A DNA stretch of 64,000 nt. Source: Ramlibacter monticola (GTDB lineage Bacteria > Pseudomonadota > Gammaproteobacteria > Burkholderiales > Burkholderiaceae_C). The position numbers and the translations under genes were made by a program. Position 1 is the first letter of the stretch. Each line of letters starts with the position of its first letter. The stretch lies in the NCBI RefSeq assembly GCF_016722785.1, contig NZ_JAEQNE010000001.1, positions 930,001 to 994,000 on the forward strand, given 5' to 3'. Positions 1 through 11,935 of this stretch are shown one piece after another. The notes under the pieces were generated by a model. That model worked only from the letters and a program-made list of their open reading frames with translations. It was not told the DNA's origin and searched no databases.

Positions 1-12
1 TGGGGGCCTTCT

Positions 13-525
13 TCAGAGCCCGAGCGTGCTCGCCGGGAAGGCGGGCGTGGCCTTCTGCAGCCATTCGGCCAGGCTTTCACGCAGCAGTACGCGACGCTCG
101 GGCTCGCTGCCGCAGAAGCCGTTGCTGCGCTCGAGGTCGCGCCGCTCCAGCACCCACGCCGGACTCCACAGCGCACTGGGCAGGTCGAGCCGGTCCGCGC
201 TGGGACAGGCAACAGCCGTGACGATGTGCGACCACTGGCGGCGCCACTGCACGAAGCGCGCATGCCGCTGCAGCACGCGATCGTAGTTGCGCGCCAGCAG
301 CACGATGCCGCGGCCGGAGGAGGACCACGCCTGGAGCGACTCGGCGGTGGCGCGCTCGTCCAGGGGCCAGTCCTCGAAGTCGGGGTCGCTCAGGATGATG
401 TCGCGCCAGCCGTCGCGCGCCGCGCACGCGAGCGCATCGCGCAGCAGCTGACGGAACTCCTCGCGGCCTTCGAAGCGCCGCGAGGGCAGCGGCGAGGCCG
501 CTCCTTGTCGCTCCTCTTCGCTCAT
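13..525 (-). CDS. Conserved hypothetical protein (DUF7931-like)
   Basis: This 170-residue soluble protein has no signal peptide or membrane segment. The start at 525 (MSEEERQ) is preferred over the longer frame, because it follows the roxA-like stop at 554 by 28 bases and avoids reading back into roxA. The body has the look of a family I associate with Burkholderiales (DUF7931): an FxxREEFxxLLR helix, then WRDIILSDPDFEDWPL, then a LLARNYD segment followed by WRRQWSH. Its reaction is unknown. It lies directly downstream of the ribosomal oxygenase on the same strand, so the two probably share a transcript. The family assignment is from memory and uncertain; the coding call is firm. Confidence 0.75.
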   Translation of the reverse strand: MSEEERQGAASPLPSRRFEGREEFRQLLRDALACAARDGWRDIILSDPDFEDWPLDERATAESLQAWSSSGRGIVLLARNYDRVLQRHARFVQWRRQWSHIVTAVACPSADRLDLPSALWSPAWVLERRDLERSNGFCGSEPERRVLLRESLAEWLQKATPAFPASTLGL

Positions 526-553
526 GACTCTCCTCCGTACGGCGGTTTCGCCA

Positions 554-1690
554 TCACTCGCCACGGGCCTCGCCCGTGGCATGGGCCCAGCCCGCTTCGC
601 ACCACGATCGCAGCAGCGCGCGCGCGGCGTCGCTGGCCCCTTCGAGCTCGCCGGCCTCGAGCCGACGCCGGTCCGCCAGCCGCCGCATCAGGGTCGCGTC
701 CGCGCCGGCGGCGCGCCAGGCCTCGCCGTTGATGAAGACGTGGCGCCGGTCATGCAGCATGCGCGTGCGCGCATCGAGCACCAGCGAGCGCAGCTTGCGA
801 GGCGCCCGCCCGGGCTCGAACCACACGTTGGGCTTCGGTTCGCTGAGGTAGGCGCCCAGCGCGCGATCGAGCGCCGCGGGATCCCTCAATGCGGCGGCGA
901 GCGCGTCCTGCGCGAACTGCCTCAGTCCCTCGGGCAGCGCGCCGGGCGCCCCGCTAGGGGCCTGGGCCGGGTCGCGGTAGATGCGCGGCTCGCCCTCTTC
1001 CGCCGCTTCGTCGGCGATGCGCTGCAGCAGCTCGCGCGCGAGCTCCGCCTGCGCCGGCGCGCGGAAGCCGATGGAGCAGGTCTGGCACTCGCCCTCGGCG
1101 ATGCCGTCGTGCGCGTAGCGCGGGGGCAGGTACAGCATGTCGCCCGGCTCCAGCACGAACTCCTGCTCGGGCTCGAAGTTCGCCAGGATCTTCAGCGGCA
1201 CGCCCTCCTGCAGCACCCTGTCCGACCGGCGGCCGATGCGCCAGCGGCGCCGGCCCTGGGCCTGCAGCAGGAACACGTCGTAGCTGTCGAAGTGCGGGCC
1301 GACACCGCCGGTGTCGGTGGCGTAGCTGATCATCAGGTCGTCCAGCCGCGCAGCGGGCACGAAATCGAAGCGGTGCAGCAGCTCGTGCGCGCCGGCGTGG
1401 TGCAGGTCCACGCCCTGCACGAGCAGGGTCCAGCCCGGCTTCTTCAGGGGCGGCAGCGCGCGGCGCGCGAAGGGCCCCCGCCGCAGCCGCCAGGACGGCC
1501 CGTCGTGGACGACGAGGCGCGATTCGACCTCGTCGCGTTCGGCCAGGGCGAACAGCTCGCGCGGCGCCAGCAGCGGCTGGAAGCCCGGGACGGCCTGGCG
1601 GACGAGAAGGGGCTTCTTCTGCCAGTGCCTTTTCATGAACAGCGTCGGGCTCAGGCCGCCGAGCAGGGCCAGTGGGGCGTGGGGGTCCAT
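554..1690 (-). CDS. roxA: JmjC/cupin-type ribosomal oxygenase (RoxA/YcfD-like, L16 arginine hydroxylase)
   Basis: This 378-residue protein belongs to the JmjC-like 2-oxoglutarate/Fe(II) oxygenases. Its E. coli relative YcfD hydroxylates an arginine of ribosomal protein L16. The facial triad is visible: H133 and D135 in GPHFDSYD, and the distal histidine H194 in PPRYAHDG. The region after about residue 210 corresponds to the dimerisation and winged-helix part of the family, and the total length fits. The start at 1690 (MDPHAPL) leaves only 21 bases to the divergent FKBP gene, so promoters of each gene must overlap the other gene. A longer upstream frame exists but runs antisense into the FKBP gene. 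Substrate identity is by family only. Confidence 0.88.
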   Translation of the reverse strand: MDPHAPLALLGGLSPTLFMKRHWQKKPLLVRQAVPGFQPLLAPRELFALAERDEVESRLVVHDGPSWRLRRGPFARRALPPLKKPGWTLLVQGVDLHHAGAHELLHRFDFVPAARLDDLMISYATDTGGVGPHFDSYDVFLLQAQGRRRWRIGRRSDRVLQEGVPLKILANFEPEQEFVLEPGDMLYLPPRYAHDGIAEGECQTCSIGFRAPAQAELARELLQRIADEAAEEGEPRIYRDPAQAPSGAPGALPEGLRQFAQDALAAALRDPAALDRALGAYLSEPKPNVWFEPGRAPRKLRSLVLDARTRMLHDRRHVFINGEAWRAAGADATLMRRLADRRRLEAGELEGASDAARALLRSWCEAGWAHATGEARGE

Positions 1691-1711
1691 GGGAGCTGCG
1701 ACAATTCTCCT

Positions 1712-2206
1712 ATGGAAATCACACCCCGCTGCGTGGTCGCGCTGACCTGGACCCTGAAGGACACGCTGGGCGAAGAACTGGACCGGCTCGAAGAGCCGGT
1801 GGAGTTCCTGGTCGGCGGCAAGGACCTGCTGGCCAAGGTGGAGGAGGCGCTGCAGGGCCACGAGCCCGGCGCCCGCCTCGACCTGCACCTGGAGCCGGAG
1901 GACGCTTTCGGCGACTACGACGAGAAGCTCGTGTTCCTGGAGCCGCGCAGCGTGTTCCCGAAGGAACTGGAGGAAGGCATGACCTTCGAGGGCCTGCCGC
2001 CCGGCGCCACCAGCAAGGACGCGCCGGAGAACCTGCTCTACACCGTCACCGAAATTTATCCCGAGCACGTGGTACTGGATGCCAACCATCCGCTCGCCGG
2101 CATCGCGATCCGGCTGCACCTGAAGGTGGAAGCCGTGCGGGAAGCCACCGAGGAGGAAGTGGGCCAGGGAACGCTCGGCACGGGCTTCTTCCGCATCGGC
2201 GATTAG
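1712..2206 (+). CDS. FKBP-type peptidyl-prolyl cis-trans isomerase, SlyD/SlpA-like
   Basis: This 164-residue protein has the SlyD/SlpA architecture: an FKBP half (about residues 1-70 and 125-155) with an inserted chaperone flap between. The segments FLVGGKDLLAKVEEAL, EPEDAFGDYDEKLV and the later DANHPLAG are the standard family landmarks. It should accelerate prolyl isomerisation and bind unfolded chains in the cytoplasm. The histidine- and cysteine-rich metal tail of E. coli SlyD is absent, so it is closer to SlpA or the short SlyD group. It is divergent from roxA with a 21-base gap and runs toward the intergenic repeat element. Confidence 0.88.
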   Translation: MEITPRCVVALTWTLKDTLGEELDRLEEPVEFLVGGKDLLAKVEEALQGHEPGARLDLHLEPEDAFGDYDEKLVFLEPRSVFPKELEEGMTFEGLPPGATSKDAPENLLYTVTEIYPEHVVLDANHPLAGIAIRLHLKVEAVREATEEEVGQGTLGTGFFRIGD

Positions 2207-2234
2207 CGTCTCTTCGAAGGGCGTTTTAAAACAG

Positions 2235-2324
2235 CCGGACGCAGAGGACGCAAAAGAAAACCTTTTAAAGGTTTCTTTGTCTTTTTTGCGTCCTCTGCGT
2301 ACCCTTTGCGCCCTCTGCGTCCGG
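2235..2324. repeat. Intergenic inverted-repeat element with GCAGAGGACGCA motif (copy 1)
   Basis: A perfect 12-bp terminal inverted repeat (2235-2246 with 2313-2324) encloses a second inverted pair built on GCAGAGGACGCA (2241-2252 against the complementary run near 2287-2298). A small A/T-rich hairpin sits at the centre. A further half-unit, GCGCCCTCTGCG, lies near the right end. A second, differently sequenced element with the same motif is at 7649-7753. The element lies between the 3' end of the FKBP gene and the convergent glycine-zipper gene. It codes for nothing I can see and looks like a dispersed palindromic, REP- or MITE-like unit. Confidence 0.75.
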
Positions 2325-2350
2325 AAGTTTGGTTTTCGACGGCTTTCAAG

Positions 2351-2380
2351 AAAACGCCCGGCAGCGCCGGGCGTTTCTTC
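2351..2380 (-). terminator. Rho-independent terminator, probably bidirectional
   Basis: A perfect 11-bp stem (2352-2362 with 2366-2376) with a three-base loop is flanked by A/T-rich tails. It lies 14 bases beyond the stop of the minus-strand glycine-zipper lipoprotein gene. On that strand the stem is followed by TTTTCTTG. Confidence 0.85.
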
Positions 2381-2393
2381 GTCGCGGAACGTC

Positions 2394-2891
2394 TTACCCG
2401 CGATAGATCACGCCATTGTCGACGCGCACGCGATCGCCCACGCGCAGGTCGCCCGTCGCCGGCACTTCGTACGTGCGGATCATGCCCTGGTCCGTCTGCA
2501 TCGTGATGCGATAGCCCGCCTGCGTGGTCACGCCCGCCGAGTTGCGCGCGATCTGGTTGCCGACCGCCGCGCCGGCCACGCCACCGAGCACCGTCGCCGC
2601 GGTGCGGCCGCTGCCGGAACCGATCTGGTTGCCCAGCAGGCCGCCCACCACGCCGCCGACCACCGCGCCGAGCACGTTGTGGCTCGCCGGCGCGCTCGTG
2701 CCCACCGGCATGTATTCGATGTTGGTGATGCGGCCGAATTCGGCGCCCGCCACGGGGTACGTGGACACCGGGTACGTGCTGGTCGGATAGCTCGGGTAGC
2801 TGTTGGCCACCGGATAGGACGAGCAGGCCGCGAGCATCGCGACGGCTACGCTGCCGGCCGCCAGCGAGGTCAAACGGGTGAATGTGCGCAT
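2394..2891 (-). CDS. Glycine-zipper 2TM outer-membrane lipoprotein
   Basis: This 165-residue lipoprotein has an N-terminal signal ending in the lipobox LAAC (Cys about residue 22), then a Ser/Tyr/Pro-rich linker. A glycine-zipper pair follows at about residues 73-115 (VLGAVVGGVVGGLLGNQIG and a second VLGGVAGAAVGNQIA), then a small C-terminal domain (YRITMQTDQG...VGDRVRVDNGVIYRG). This is the layout of the SlyB/Rickettsia 17-kDa antigen group. These proteins sit in the outer membrane and help keep the envelope intact; the exact role here is not shown. It is monocistronic, with a strong terminator downstream. Two much shorter glycine-zipper lipoproteins occur at 31.4 and 31.9 kb. Confidence 0.88.
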   Translation of the reverse strand: MRTFTRLTSLAAGSVAVAMLAACSSYPVANSYPSYPTSTYPVSTYPVAGAEFGRITNIEYMPVGTSAPASHNVLGAVVGGVVGGLLGNQIGSGSGRTAATVLGGVAGAAVGNQIARNSAGVTTQAGYRITMQTDQGMIRTYEVPATGDLRVGDRVRVDNGVIYRG

Positions 2892-3054
2892 GGAATTCTC
2901 CTTGGATTGCTGATCTGCACACGGCGCCCCCCAATGGATGCGCCCTGTACAGTCATTGAATCGGGCACACCCCGCGGCGGCATGCAGTCATTACCGCACT
3001 TACACGTAGGAGCAGGTCGGACCGCCTGTCAGCCGCACCGGACGCGGCAGAGCG

Positions 3055-3501
3055 TCAGCTCTTCCCCGTGGAGCCGTAGCCATTCGCCCCGCGCTCGGTC
3101 GCCGGGAACTCCTGCACCACCTGGAACGATGCCTGCACGACCGGCACGACGACCAGTTGCGCCAGCCGCTCCATCGGCTGCAAGGTGAAGGCCGTGTCGC
3201 TGCGGTTCCAGGCGCTCACCATGAGCTGGCCCTGGTAATCGCTGTCGATCAGGCCGACCAGGTTGCCCAGCACGATGCCGTGCTTGTGGCCGAGGCCCGA
3301 GCGCGGCAGGATCAGCGCCGCGTAACCGGGGTCCTTCAGCCAGATGGCGATGCCCGTCGGGACGAGCTGCCACGCATTGGGCGCGAGCGTGAGCGGCGCG
3401 TCCAGGCAGGCGCGCAGGTCCAGCCCGGCGCTGCCGGGCGTGGCGTAGGTGGGCAGTTGATCCACCATGCGGGGATCGAGGATCTTGACGTCGACTTGCA
3501 T
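3055..3501 (-). CDS. dut: Deoxyuridine 5'-triphosphate nucleotidohydrolase (dUTPase)
   Basis: This trimeric dUTPase of 148 residues hydrolyses dUTP to dUMP and pyrophosphate, which keeps uracil out of DNA and supplies thymidylate synthesis. The five family motifs are readable: GSAGLDLRA near residue 23, [10 protein letters not shown] near residue 69, [14 protein letters not shown] near residue 80 with the catalytic Asp, an [10 protein letters not shown] motif, and the C-terminal [12 protein letters not shown] arm that closes over the substrate. It lies 16 bases downstream of coaBC on the same strand. This coaBC-dut order is common in proteobacteria and implies co-transcription. Confidence 0.97.
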   Translation of the reverse strand: MQVDVKILDPRMVDQLPTYATPGSAGLDLRACLDAPLTLAPNAWQLVPTGIAIWLKDPGYAALILPRSGLGHKHGIVLGNLVGLIDSDYQGQLMVSAWNRSDTAFTLQPMERLAQLVVVPVVQASFQVVQEFPATERGANGYGSTGKS

Positions 3502-3517
3502 TTCGAAGGAGAGGGAT

Positions 3518-4735
3518 TCAGGCCGGTACGCGGCGGCGCGCGATCTCGGCCACCAGCTGGCGGGCCAGCACGAGCTTGGACGCGCGCGGCAGTTCCTGCA
3601 CGCCCTGGGCGTCGACCAGCAGCATCTGGTTGTCGTCCTGGCCGAAGGTGACGGGGCCGATGTTGCCCACCAGCAGGGGCACGCCCTTGCGCTCGCGCTT
3701 GGCCCTGGCGTTGCGCACCAGGTCGTGGCTCTCGGCCGCGAAGCCGACGCAGAACAGTTCGCCGCTGCGCGCCCGCGCCCCTTGGGCCACGGTGGCCAGG
3801 ATGTCGGGGTTCTCGGTGAAGGTGAGCACCGGTGGCTGCCCGCCGCCCTCCTTCTTGATCTTCTGATCCGATTCGGTGGCGGGACGCCAGTCGGCCACGG
3901 CGGCGGTCGCCACGAACACGTCGGCCTGCGGGATTTCCGCCTCGGTGGCCGCGAGCATCTGGCGCGCCGATTTCACGTCGACCCGGCGTACGCCGCGGGG
4001 GGTGGCCAGGCTCACCGGCCCGGCGATCAGCGCGACCTCCGCGCCGGCCTCGCGGGCGGCCCGCGCGATCGCGAAGCCCATCTTGCCCGAGGAGTGGTTC
4101 GTGATGCCGCGGATCGGGTCCAGCGCCTCGAAGGTGGGCCCCGCCGTCACGACGACCCTGCGCCCGGCCAGCAGCTTGGGCTGGAAGAAGGCGATCAGGT
4201 CCTCCAGGAGTTCCTGCGGCTCCAGCATGCGGCCGTCCCCGGTTTCGCCGCAGGCCTGCAAGCCGCTCCCCACGCCGAGCAGCGTCGCGCCGTCGGCGGC
4301 GAGCTGCGCCATGTTGCGCTGGGTCGCCGGGTGCGCCCACATCTCGCGGTTCATCGCGGGGGCGATCAGCAGGGGGACCCGGGCGATGGGCCGGGCGAGG
4401 CACATCAGCGACAGCAACTCGTCGGCGCGGCCGTGCACCAGCCTGGCCATGAAGTCGGCGCTGCAGGGCGCGATGAGGATGGCGTCGGCCTGCCGCGACA
4501 GGTTGATGTGCGGCATGTTGTTCGGCTCGCGCGGATCCCATTGCGAGGTGTACACGGGCCGGTTGGACAGCGCCTGCATGGTCACCGGCGTGATGAATTG
4601 CTCGCTCGCCTCGGTCATCACGACCTGCACCGTCGCGCCTTCCTTCACCAGCGCGCGGCACAGTTCCGCGGCCTTGTAGCACGCGATCCCACCCGTGAGC
4701 CCGAGGACGATGTGCTTGCCGGCGAGGTCGTTCAT
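3518..4735 (-). CDS. coaBC: Bifunctional phosphopantothenoylcysteine decarboxylase / phosphopantothenate-cysteine ligase
   Basis: This 405-residue enzyme carries out two coenzyme A synthesis steps. The CoaB half joins cysteine to 4'-phosphopantothenate and the flavin-dependent CoaC half decarboxylates the product. CoaC occupies about residues 1-190, with GGIACYKA at the N-terminus, the APAMNREMW motif and the [11 protein letters not shown] substrate-recognition loop. CoaB begins near [17 protein letters not shown] and contains the NHSSGKMG loop. Length and domain order are normal. The start at 4735 gives a good N-terminus ([16 protein letters not shown]). It is divergent from pyrG across 81 bases and is followed by dut. 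Confidence 0.97.
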   Translation of the reverse strand: MNDLAGKHIVLGLTGGIACYKAAELCRALVKEGATVQVVMTEASEQFITPVTMQALSNRPVYTSQWDPREPNNMPHINLSRQADAILIAPCSADFMARLVHGRADELLSLMCLARPIARVPLLIAPAMNREMWAHPATQRNMAQLAADGATLLGVGSGLQACGETGDGRMLEPQELLEDLIAFFQPKLLAGRRVVVTAGPTFEALDPIRGITNHSSGKMGFAIARAAREAGAEVALIAGPVSLATPRGVRRVDVKSARQMLAATEAEIPQADVFVATAAVADWRPATESDQKIKKEGGGQPPVLTFTENPDILATVAQGARARSGELFCVGFAAESHDLVRNARAKRERKGVPLLVGNIGPVTFGQDDNQMLLVDAQGVQELPRASKLVLARQLVAEIARRRVPA

Positions 4736-4750
4736 GGCCCGAGAGTGTAA

Positions 4751-7348
<2,598 letters not shown>

Positions 7349-7356
<8 letters not shown>

Positions 7357-7639
7357 CGCCTACATCCTCGCCAACGTCGACGTCACCGACCCGCAGCAGT
7401 ACGAGCAGTACAAGAAGCTGTCCACGGCCGCCATGCAGGCGCACGGGGCCGAGGTGTGCGTGCGCGGCGGCGCGGTGCAGGTGCTGGAGGGCGACTGGAC
7501 GCCCGGCCGCATGGTGCTCCTGAAGTTCCCGTCGGTCGAGAAAGCACGCGCCTTCTACGACTCGCCCGAATACGCCGCAGCGAAGAAGGCGCGCGAAGGG
7601 GCGGCGGTCATGCGCATGGTGCTGATCGAGGGCACCTGA
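7349..7639 (+). CDS. DUF1330 family protein (TTG start)
   Basis: This small 96-residue protein has the DUF1330 dimeric alpha/beta-barrel fold (related to EthD and ABM domains). It is recognisable by [21 protein letters not shown], the [15 protein letters not shown] strand and [19 protein letters not shown]. Function is unknown. The first internal Met is at residue 29, inside the fold, so the reading frame must start earlier. The TTG at 7349, overlapping the last 8 bases of kdsA, gives exactly the family N-terminus. A TTG start and overlap suggest low, coupled translation. A palindromic repeat element immediately follows and separates it from eno. Confidence 0.85.
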
Positions 7640-7648
7640 AAACCTAAT

Positions 7649-7753
7649 GCCGAACGCAGAGGACGCAGAGAGTTCGCAGAGGACGCAAAAAGGACATTCA
7701 ATATGGTTTGCTTCTGCGTCCTCTGCGCATCCTCTGCGCCTTCTGCGTTCGGC
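7649..7753. repeat. Intergenic inverted-repeat element with GCAGAGGACGCA motif (copy 2)
   Basis: A perfect 12-bp outer inverted repeat (7649-7660 with 7742-7753) encloses an inner pair on GCAGAGGACGCA (7676-7687 with 7715-7726). The left arm carries three tandem half-units of the motif and the right arm three more. It sits between DUF1330 and eno, ending about 35 bases before the eno start. It shares motif and layout, but not full sequence, with the element at 2235-2324. If transcribed through from the pyrG operon it would form a long hairpin just upstream of eno. Confidence 0.75.
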
Positions 7754-7773
7754 TGTCTTGTTTTTGACTTTGA

Positions 7774-9081
<1,308 letters not shown>

Positions 9082-9091
9082 TCGTCATCGG

Positions 9092-9367
9092 GTGAACGGA
9101 CGCGTCGTCGCCGCGCTGCTGATCGGCCTGCTGGCCGTGGTGCAGGCCCAGCTCTGGCTGGGCCGCGGCAGCGTCGGCGACGTCGCCCAGATGCGCCAGA
9201 AGCTGGACGACCAGAAGACGCGCAACACCGAGGCCCAGCACGCCAACGAAAGGCTCGCCGCCGAGGTGCGCGACCTGCAGGAAGGCCTGGAGATGGTGGA
9301 AGAGAAGGCGCGCGCCGAACTGGGCATGGTCCGGCCCAACGAGATCCTGGTGCAGATCGCGAAATAA
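9092..9367 (+). CDS. ftsB: Cell division protein FtsB (septum formation initiator)
   Basis: This 91-residue bitopic membrane protein has a short cytoplasmic start, one hydrophobic segment (about residues 4-20, VVAALLIGLLAVVQAQ) and a periplasmic coiled coil (about 30-75). It contributes to the FtsQLB complex that activates septal peptidoglycan synthesis. The start is GTG at 9092, because no ATG lies before the membrane segment. It follows eno by 10 bases, the usual position of ftsB in proteobacteria. The short C-terminal tail (VRPNEILVQI) is typical. Confidence 0.93.
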   Translation: MNGRVVAALLIGLLAVVQAQLWLGRGSVGDVAQMRQKLDDQKTRNTEAQHANERLAAEVRDLQEGLEMVEEKARAELGMVRPNEILVQIAK

Positions 9368-9371
9368 GGCC

Positions 9372-10034
9372 ATGGCCCGGCGCATCGCCCTGCTGGGGGC
9401 CGAGAGCACCGGCAAGACCACCCTCGCCCGCGAACTCGCCGCCGACCTGCGCGGGCGCGGGCTGGAGGCCGTCGCGGTCGGCGAGGTCTTGCGCGAATGG
9501 TGCGTGCGCGCAGGCCGCACACCGCAACCCGACGAGCAGCTCGCCATCGCCGAGGAGCAGGAACGGCGCGTCGACGAGGCCGGCGCGCAGGCGGAGATCG
9601 TCATCGCCGACACCACGGCGCTCATGGTGGCGATCTACGCCGGGATGCTGTTCGAGGACGGCGCGCTGTACCGCTTCGCCATCGCGCGCCAGCGCACCTA
9701 CGCCGCCACGCTGCTCACCGGGCTCGACGTGGCCTGGTCCCCCGACGGCCTGCAGCGCGATGCCGCGCAGCCCCGCGAGCCGGTCGATGCGCTGGTGCGC
9801 GCGCACCTGCAGCGCAGCGGCGTCGCCTTCCAGGTGGTGTACGGCCAGGGGCCGCAGCGCCTGCGCTCCGCGCTGCAGGCACTCGCCGCGGCGGGCGTGC
9901 TGCCCGAAGCCGTGCGCCCCGCGGACGGCGAGGAGACCGGCAGCTCAAAGCCCTGGGTCTGGGTGTGCGAGAAGTGCAGCGACCCGGCCTGCGAGCACCG
10001 CCTGTTCCGCGGGCTGCGCGAGCCGCCGGGCTAG
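9372..10034 (+). CDS. AAA_28-type P-loop ATPase/kinase, NadR-related
   Basis: This 220-residue P-loop protein has Walker A GAESTGKTT at residues 9-17 and a Walker B-like stretch around EIVIADTTALM near residue 75. The layout matches the kinase part of NadR (nicotinamide riboside kinase fold), but it lacks the nucleotidyltransferase domain, so the substrate is not known. The C-terminal 30 residues carry a CEKCSDPACEHRLF cluster (three Cys and one His) that may bind zinc and is not part of the NadR kinase core. It starts four bases after ftsB, so it belongs to the same transcript. Its last four bases overlap the end of the convergent lysine-rich gene. Confidence 0.75.
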   Translation: MARRIALLGAESTGKTTLARELAADLRGRGLEAVAVGEVLREWCVRAGRTPQPDEQLAIAEEQERRVDEAGAQAEIVIADTTALMVAIYAGMLFEDGALYRFAIARQRTYAATLLTGLDVAWSPDGLQRDAAQPREPVDALVRAHLQRSGVAFQVVYGQGPQRLRSALQALAAAGVLPEAVRPADGEETGSSKPWVWVCEKCSDPACEHRLFRGLREPPG

Positions 10035-10291
10035 TTCTTGTCCTTCTTGGCGGTCTTGGTCGACTTCTTCTTCGACTTGGACTTGGAGGAGGTCTTGGTC
10101 TTCTTGGCCGAGCCGTCGGAGGCGCCCGCCTTGCTGCCCGAACCGGCGTCAGGCATCGCGCCGGTCGACGGCGAGGCGGGGCTGGCGGCCCCGGCAGCGC
10201 CCGGCGAGGCCGGCGTGGCGGGGGTCGCCTGGGCGAAGGCGAAGGACACGGCCAGGGAGGCGAGCAGCGCAGCGAGCAGCTTGTTCATCAT
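10031..10291 (-). CDS. Small exported lysine-rich protein, unknown function
   Basis: This 86-residue protein has a clear Sec signal peptide (about residues 1-21, ending AFAQA), an Ala/Ser/Pro/Gly-rich middle and a strongly basic tail of alternating Lys, Ser and Thr (KKTKTSSKSKSKKKSTKTAKK). The composition suggests an extended, disordered periplasmic or surface protein that may bind anionic polymers. That is inference only. Two tandem ATG codons (10291 and 10288) are possible starts, behind an AAGGAACA ribosome site that suits the second slightly better. No family is recognised. It is convergent with the NadR-related gene, with a 4-base overlap at the ends. Confidence 0.65.
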   Translation of the reverse strand: MMNKLLAALLASLAVSFAFAQATPATPASPGAAGAASPASPSTGAMPDAGSGSKAGASDGSAKKTKTSSKSKSKKKSTKTAKKDKN

Positions 10292-10412
10292 TGTTCCTTG
10301 GTTGCGGGGCGACGACGAAGGCCCCCGCTGCTTGCAACGCGCGGCTTAGGACTTTCGGTGACGGCCAGGGTGCCACCGGCGTGTCGGAATCCACCGACAC
10401 GCCGCGCCGGCC

Positions 10413-11378
10413 TCAGTGCATCGTCGACGATCCCGGCGGCCGGTCGCCGGGCGCCGTGAAGATCTGCGCCGCGTCCACCGCATCGAAGCGGTAGTGCTGG
10501 CCGCAGAAGTCGCAGGACACGTCGATCTCGCCGCGCTCGACGAGGATGCTCCTCGACTCCTCCTCGCCCAGGCCGCGGATCATGCCGGTCACCCTCTCGC
10601 GGCTGCAGGTGCAGCGGAAGCGCGGGACCAGCGGGTCGAAGCGCAGCAGCTTCTCCTCCCAGAACAGGCGGCGCAGGATCGTCTCCACGTCGAGCTGCAG
10701 CAGTTCCTCGGGCGTCAGGCTGCCGGCCAGCGTGGCGATCCGGTTGAAGTGCTCCAGCTGCTCGGCGGGTTCCATCTCCATGCCGGCCGCCAGGTGCGCG
10801 CCGCCCTCGGCCGGCAGGCGCTGGATCAGGAGGCCGGCAGCCACGTTCTCGTTGGCCGCGAGCACCAGCCGCGTGTCCAACTGCTCCGACTGGCGCATGT
10901 AGTGCTCCAGCACGTCGGCCAGCTGCGGCTGGCCCGTCCCGGTGCTCGCGTTGAGCGGCACCACGCCCTGGTAGGCCTGCTGGCCCGGCAGCCGGTCCTT
11001 GGGGTCCAGGGTGATCGCGCAGCGACCGCGCCCGTTCACGTTCACCAGCTCCTGCAGGTGCGCGCCGGCGGACACCTCGCCCACCACCTTGGCCGTCACG
11101 CGCAGGCTCAGGTCGTGCTGGACCTCGGCGACCGCGACCTTCACGGGCCCCTCGCCGAAGATCTGCATCACCAGCGCGCCGTTGAACTTGATGTTGGACT
11201 GCATCAGCGCGCCGGCCGCCGCCATCTCGCCGACCAGTTCCATCACCGGCCAGGGCCAGGTGGAGGCGGCGTCGTCGGCGCGGCGCCGCGACAGGATCTC
11301 GGTCCAGGCGTCGGTCAGGCGCACGATGTTGCCGCGCACCGGCAGCCCTTCGAACAGGAACTTGTGGAGCTCGGACAT
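10413..11378 (-). CDS. hslO: Redox-regulated chaperone Hsp33
   Basis: This 321-residue cytoplasmic holdase is switched on by oxidative stress. The N-terminal substrate-binding domain covers about residues 1-190, followed by a linker and the C-terminal zinc domain with the diagnostic CxC (RFRCTCSRERV) and CxxC (SCDFCGQHY) pairs. These hold zinc when reduced and form disulfides when oxidised. The last 20 residues are a Pro/Gly-rich extension. Its ATG overlaps the stop of the carbonic-anhydrase-like gene by one base, so the two are coupled. Confidence 0.96.
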   Translation of the reverse strand: MSELHKFLFEGLPVRGNIVRLTDAWTEILSRRRADDAASTWPWPVMELVGEMAAAGALMQSNIKFNGALVMQIFGEGPVKVAVAEVQHDLSLRVTAKVVGEVSAGAHLQELVNVNGRGRCAITLDPKDRLPGQQAYQGVVPLNASTGTGQPQLADVLEHYMRQSEQLDTRLVLAANENVAAGLLIQRLPAEGGAHLAAGMEMEPAEQLEHFNRIATLAGSLTPEELLQLDVETILRRLFWEEKLLRFDPLVPRFRCTCSRERVTGMIRGLGEEESRSILVERGEIDVSCDFCGQHYRFDAVDAAQIFTAPGDRPPGSSTMH

Positions 11379-11899
11379 CAGCCGATCTTCTTCGCGCGGG
11401 CGTGCCGCTGGGCGTTCTGCACGTAGTGCGGCGGGATGCGCTGGAACTTCGCGACCGCCTCCTCGTCGAGCGTGCGGATCGCCTTGGCGGGCGAGCCGAC
11501 GATCAGCGAGTTGTCCGGGAACTCCTTGCCCTCGGTGACGACGCTGCCGGCGCCCACGATGCAGTTGCGGCCGATCTTCGCGTTGTTCAGCACCACGGCC
11601 TGAATGCCGACCAGGGTGCCGTCACCGATGGTGCAGCCATGCAGCATCACCTGGTGGCCCACGGTGACGTTGTCGCCGATGCTGAGCGGCACGCCCGGGT
11701 CCGCGTGCAGCACGGACAGGTCCTGGATGTTGGTGTTCCGGCCGATGCGGATCTTCTCGGTGTCGCCGCGGACGACGCAGCCGTACCAGACGTTCGCGTT
11801 CTCCGCCATTTCCACCTGTCCGATCACCTGCGCGCTGTCGGCGACCCATGCGCCTTCTGCCAGCTTCGGCGCGTTGCCGTCGAGTTCGTAGATCGCCAT
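11378..11899 (-). CDS. Gamma-carbonic anhydrase-like hexapeptide-repeat protein
   Basis: This 173-residue left-handed beta-helix protein has repeated hexapeptides through the middle, such as VWYGCVVRGD, IGRNTNIQDLSVLHAD and NVTVGHQVMLHGCTIGDGTLVG. Candidate zinc ligands are the three histidines in LSVLHAD, VGHQV and MLHGC. The chain matches the YrdA/PaaY group, for which carbonic anhydrase activity is weak or unproven. It probably forms a trimer in the cytoplasm. The start at 11899 (MAIYELDG) avoids the overlap that the longer frame would make with the divergent DUF455 gene, leaving 36 bases between them. Confidence 0.9.
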   Translation of the reverse strand: MAIYELDGNAPKLAEGAWVADSAQVIGQVEMAENANVWYGCVVRGDTEKIRIGRNTNIQDLSVLHADPGVPLSIGDNVTVGHQVMLHGCTIGDGTLVGIQAVVLNNAKIGRNCIVGAGSVVTEGKEFPDNSLIVGSPAKAIRTLDEEAVAKFQRIPPHYVQNAQRHARAKKIG

Positions 11900-11935
11900 T
11901 CGATGATGCCCCGGGCAAAAACTAGAATTGTAGGG

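Noticed and set aside
3467..4750. A 427-residue plus-strand frame opposite coaBC
   Set aside because: Antisense to a core enzyme with all motifs intact; no start signal or family similarity.
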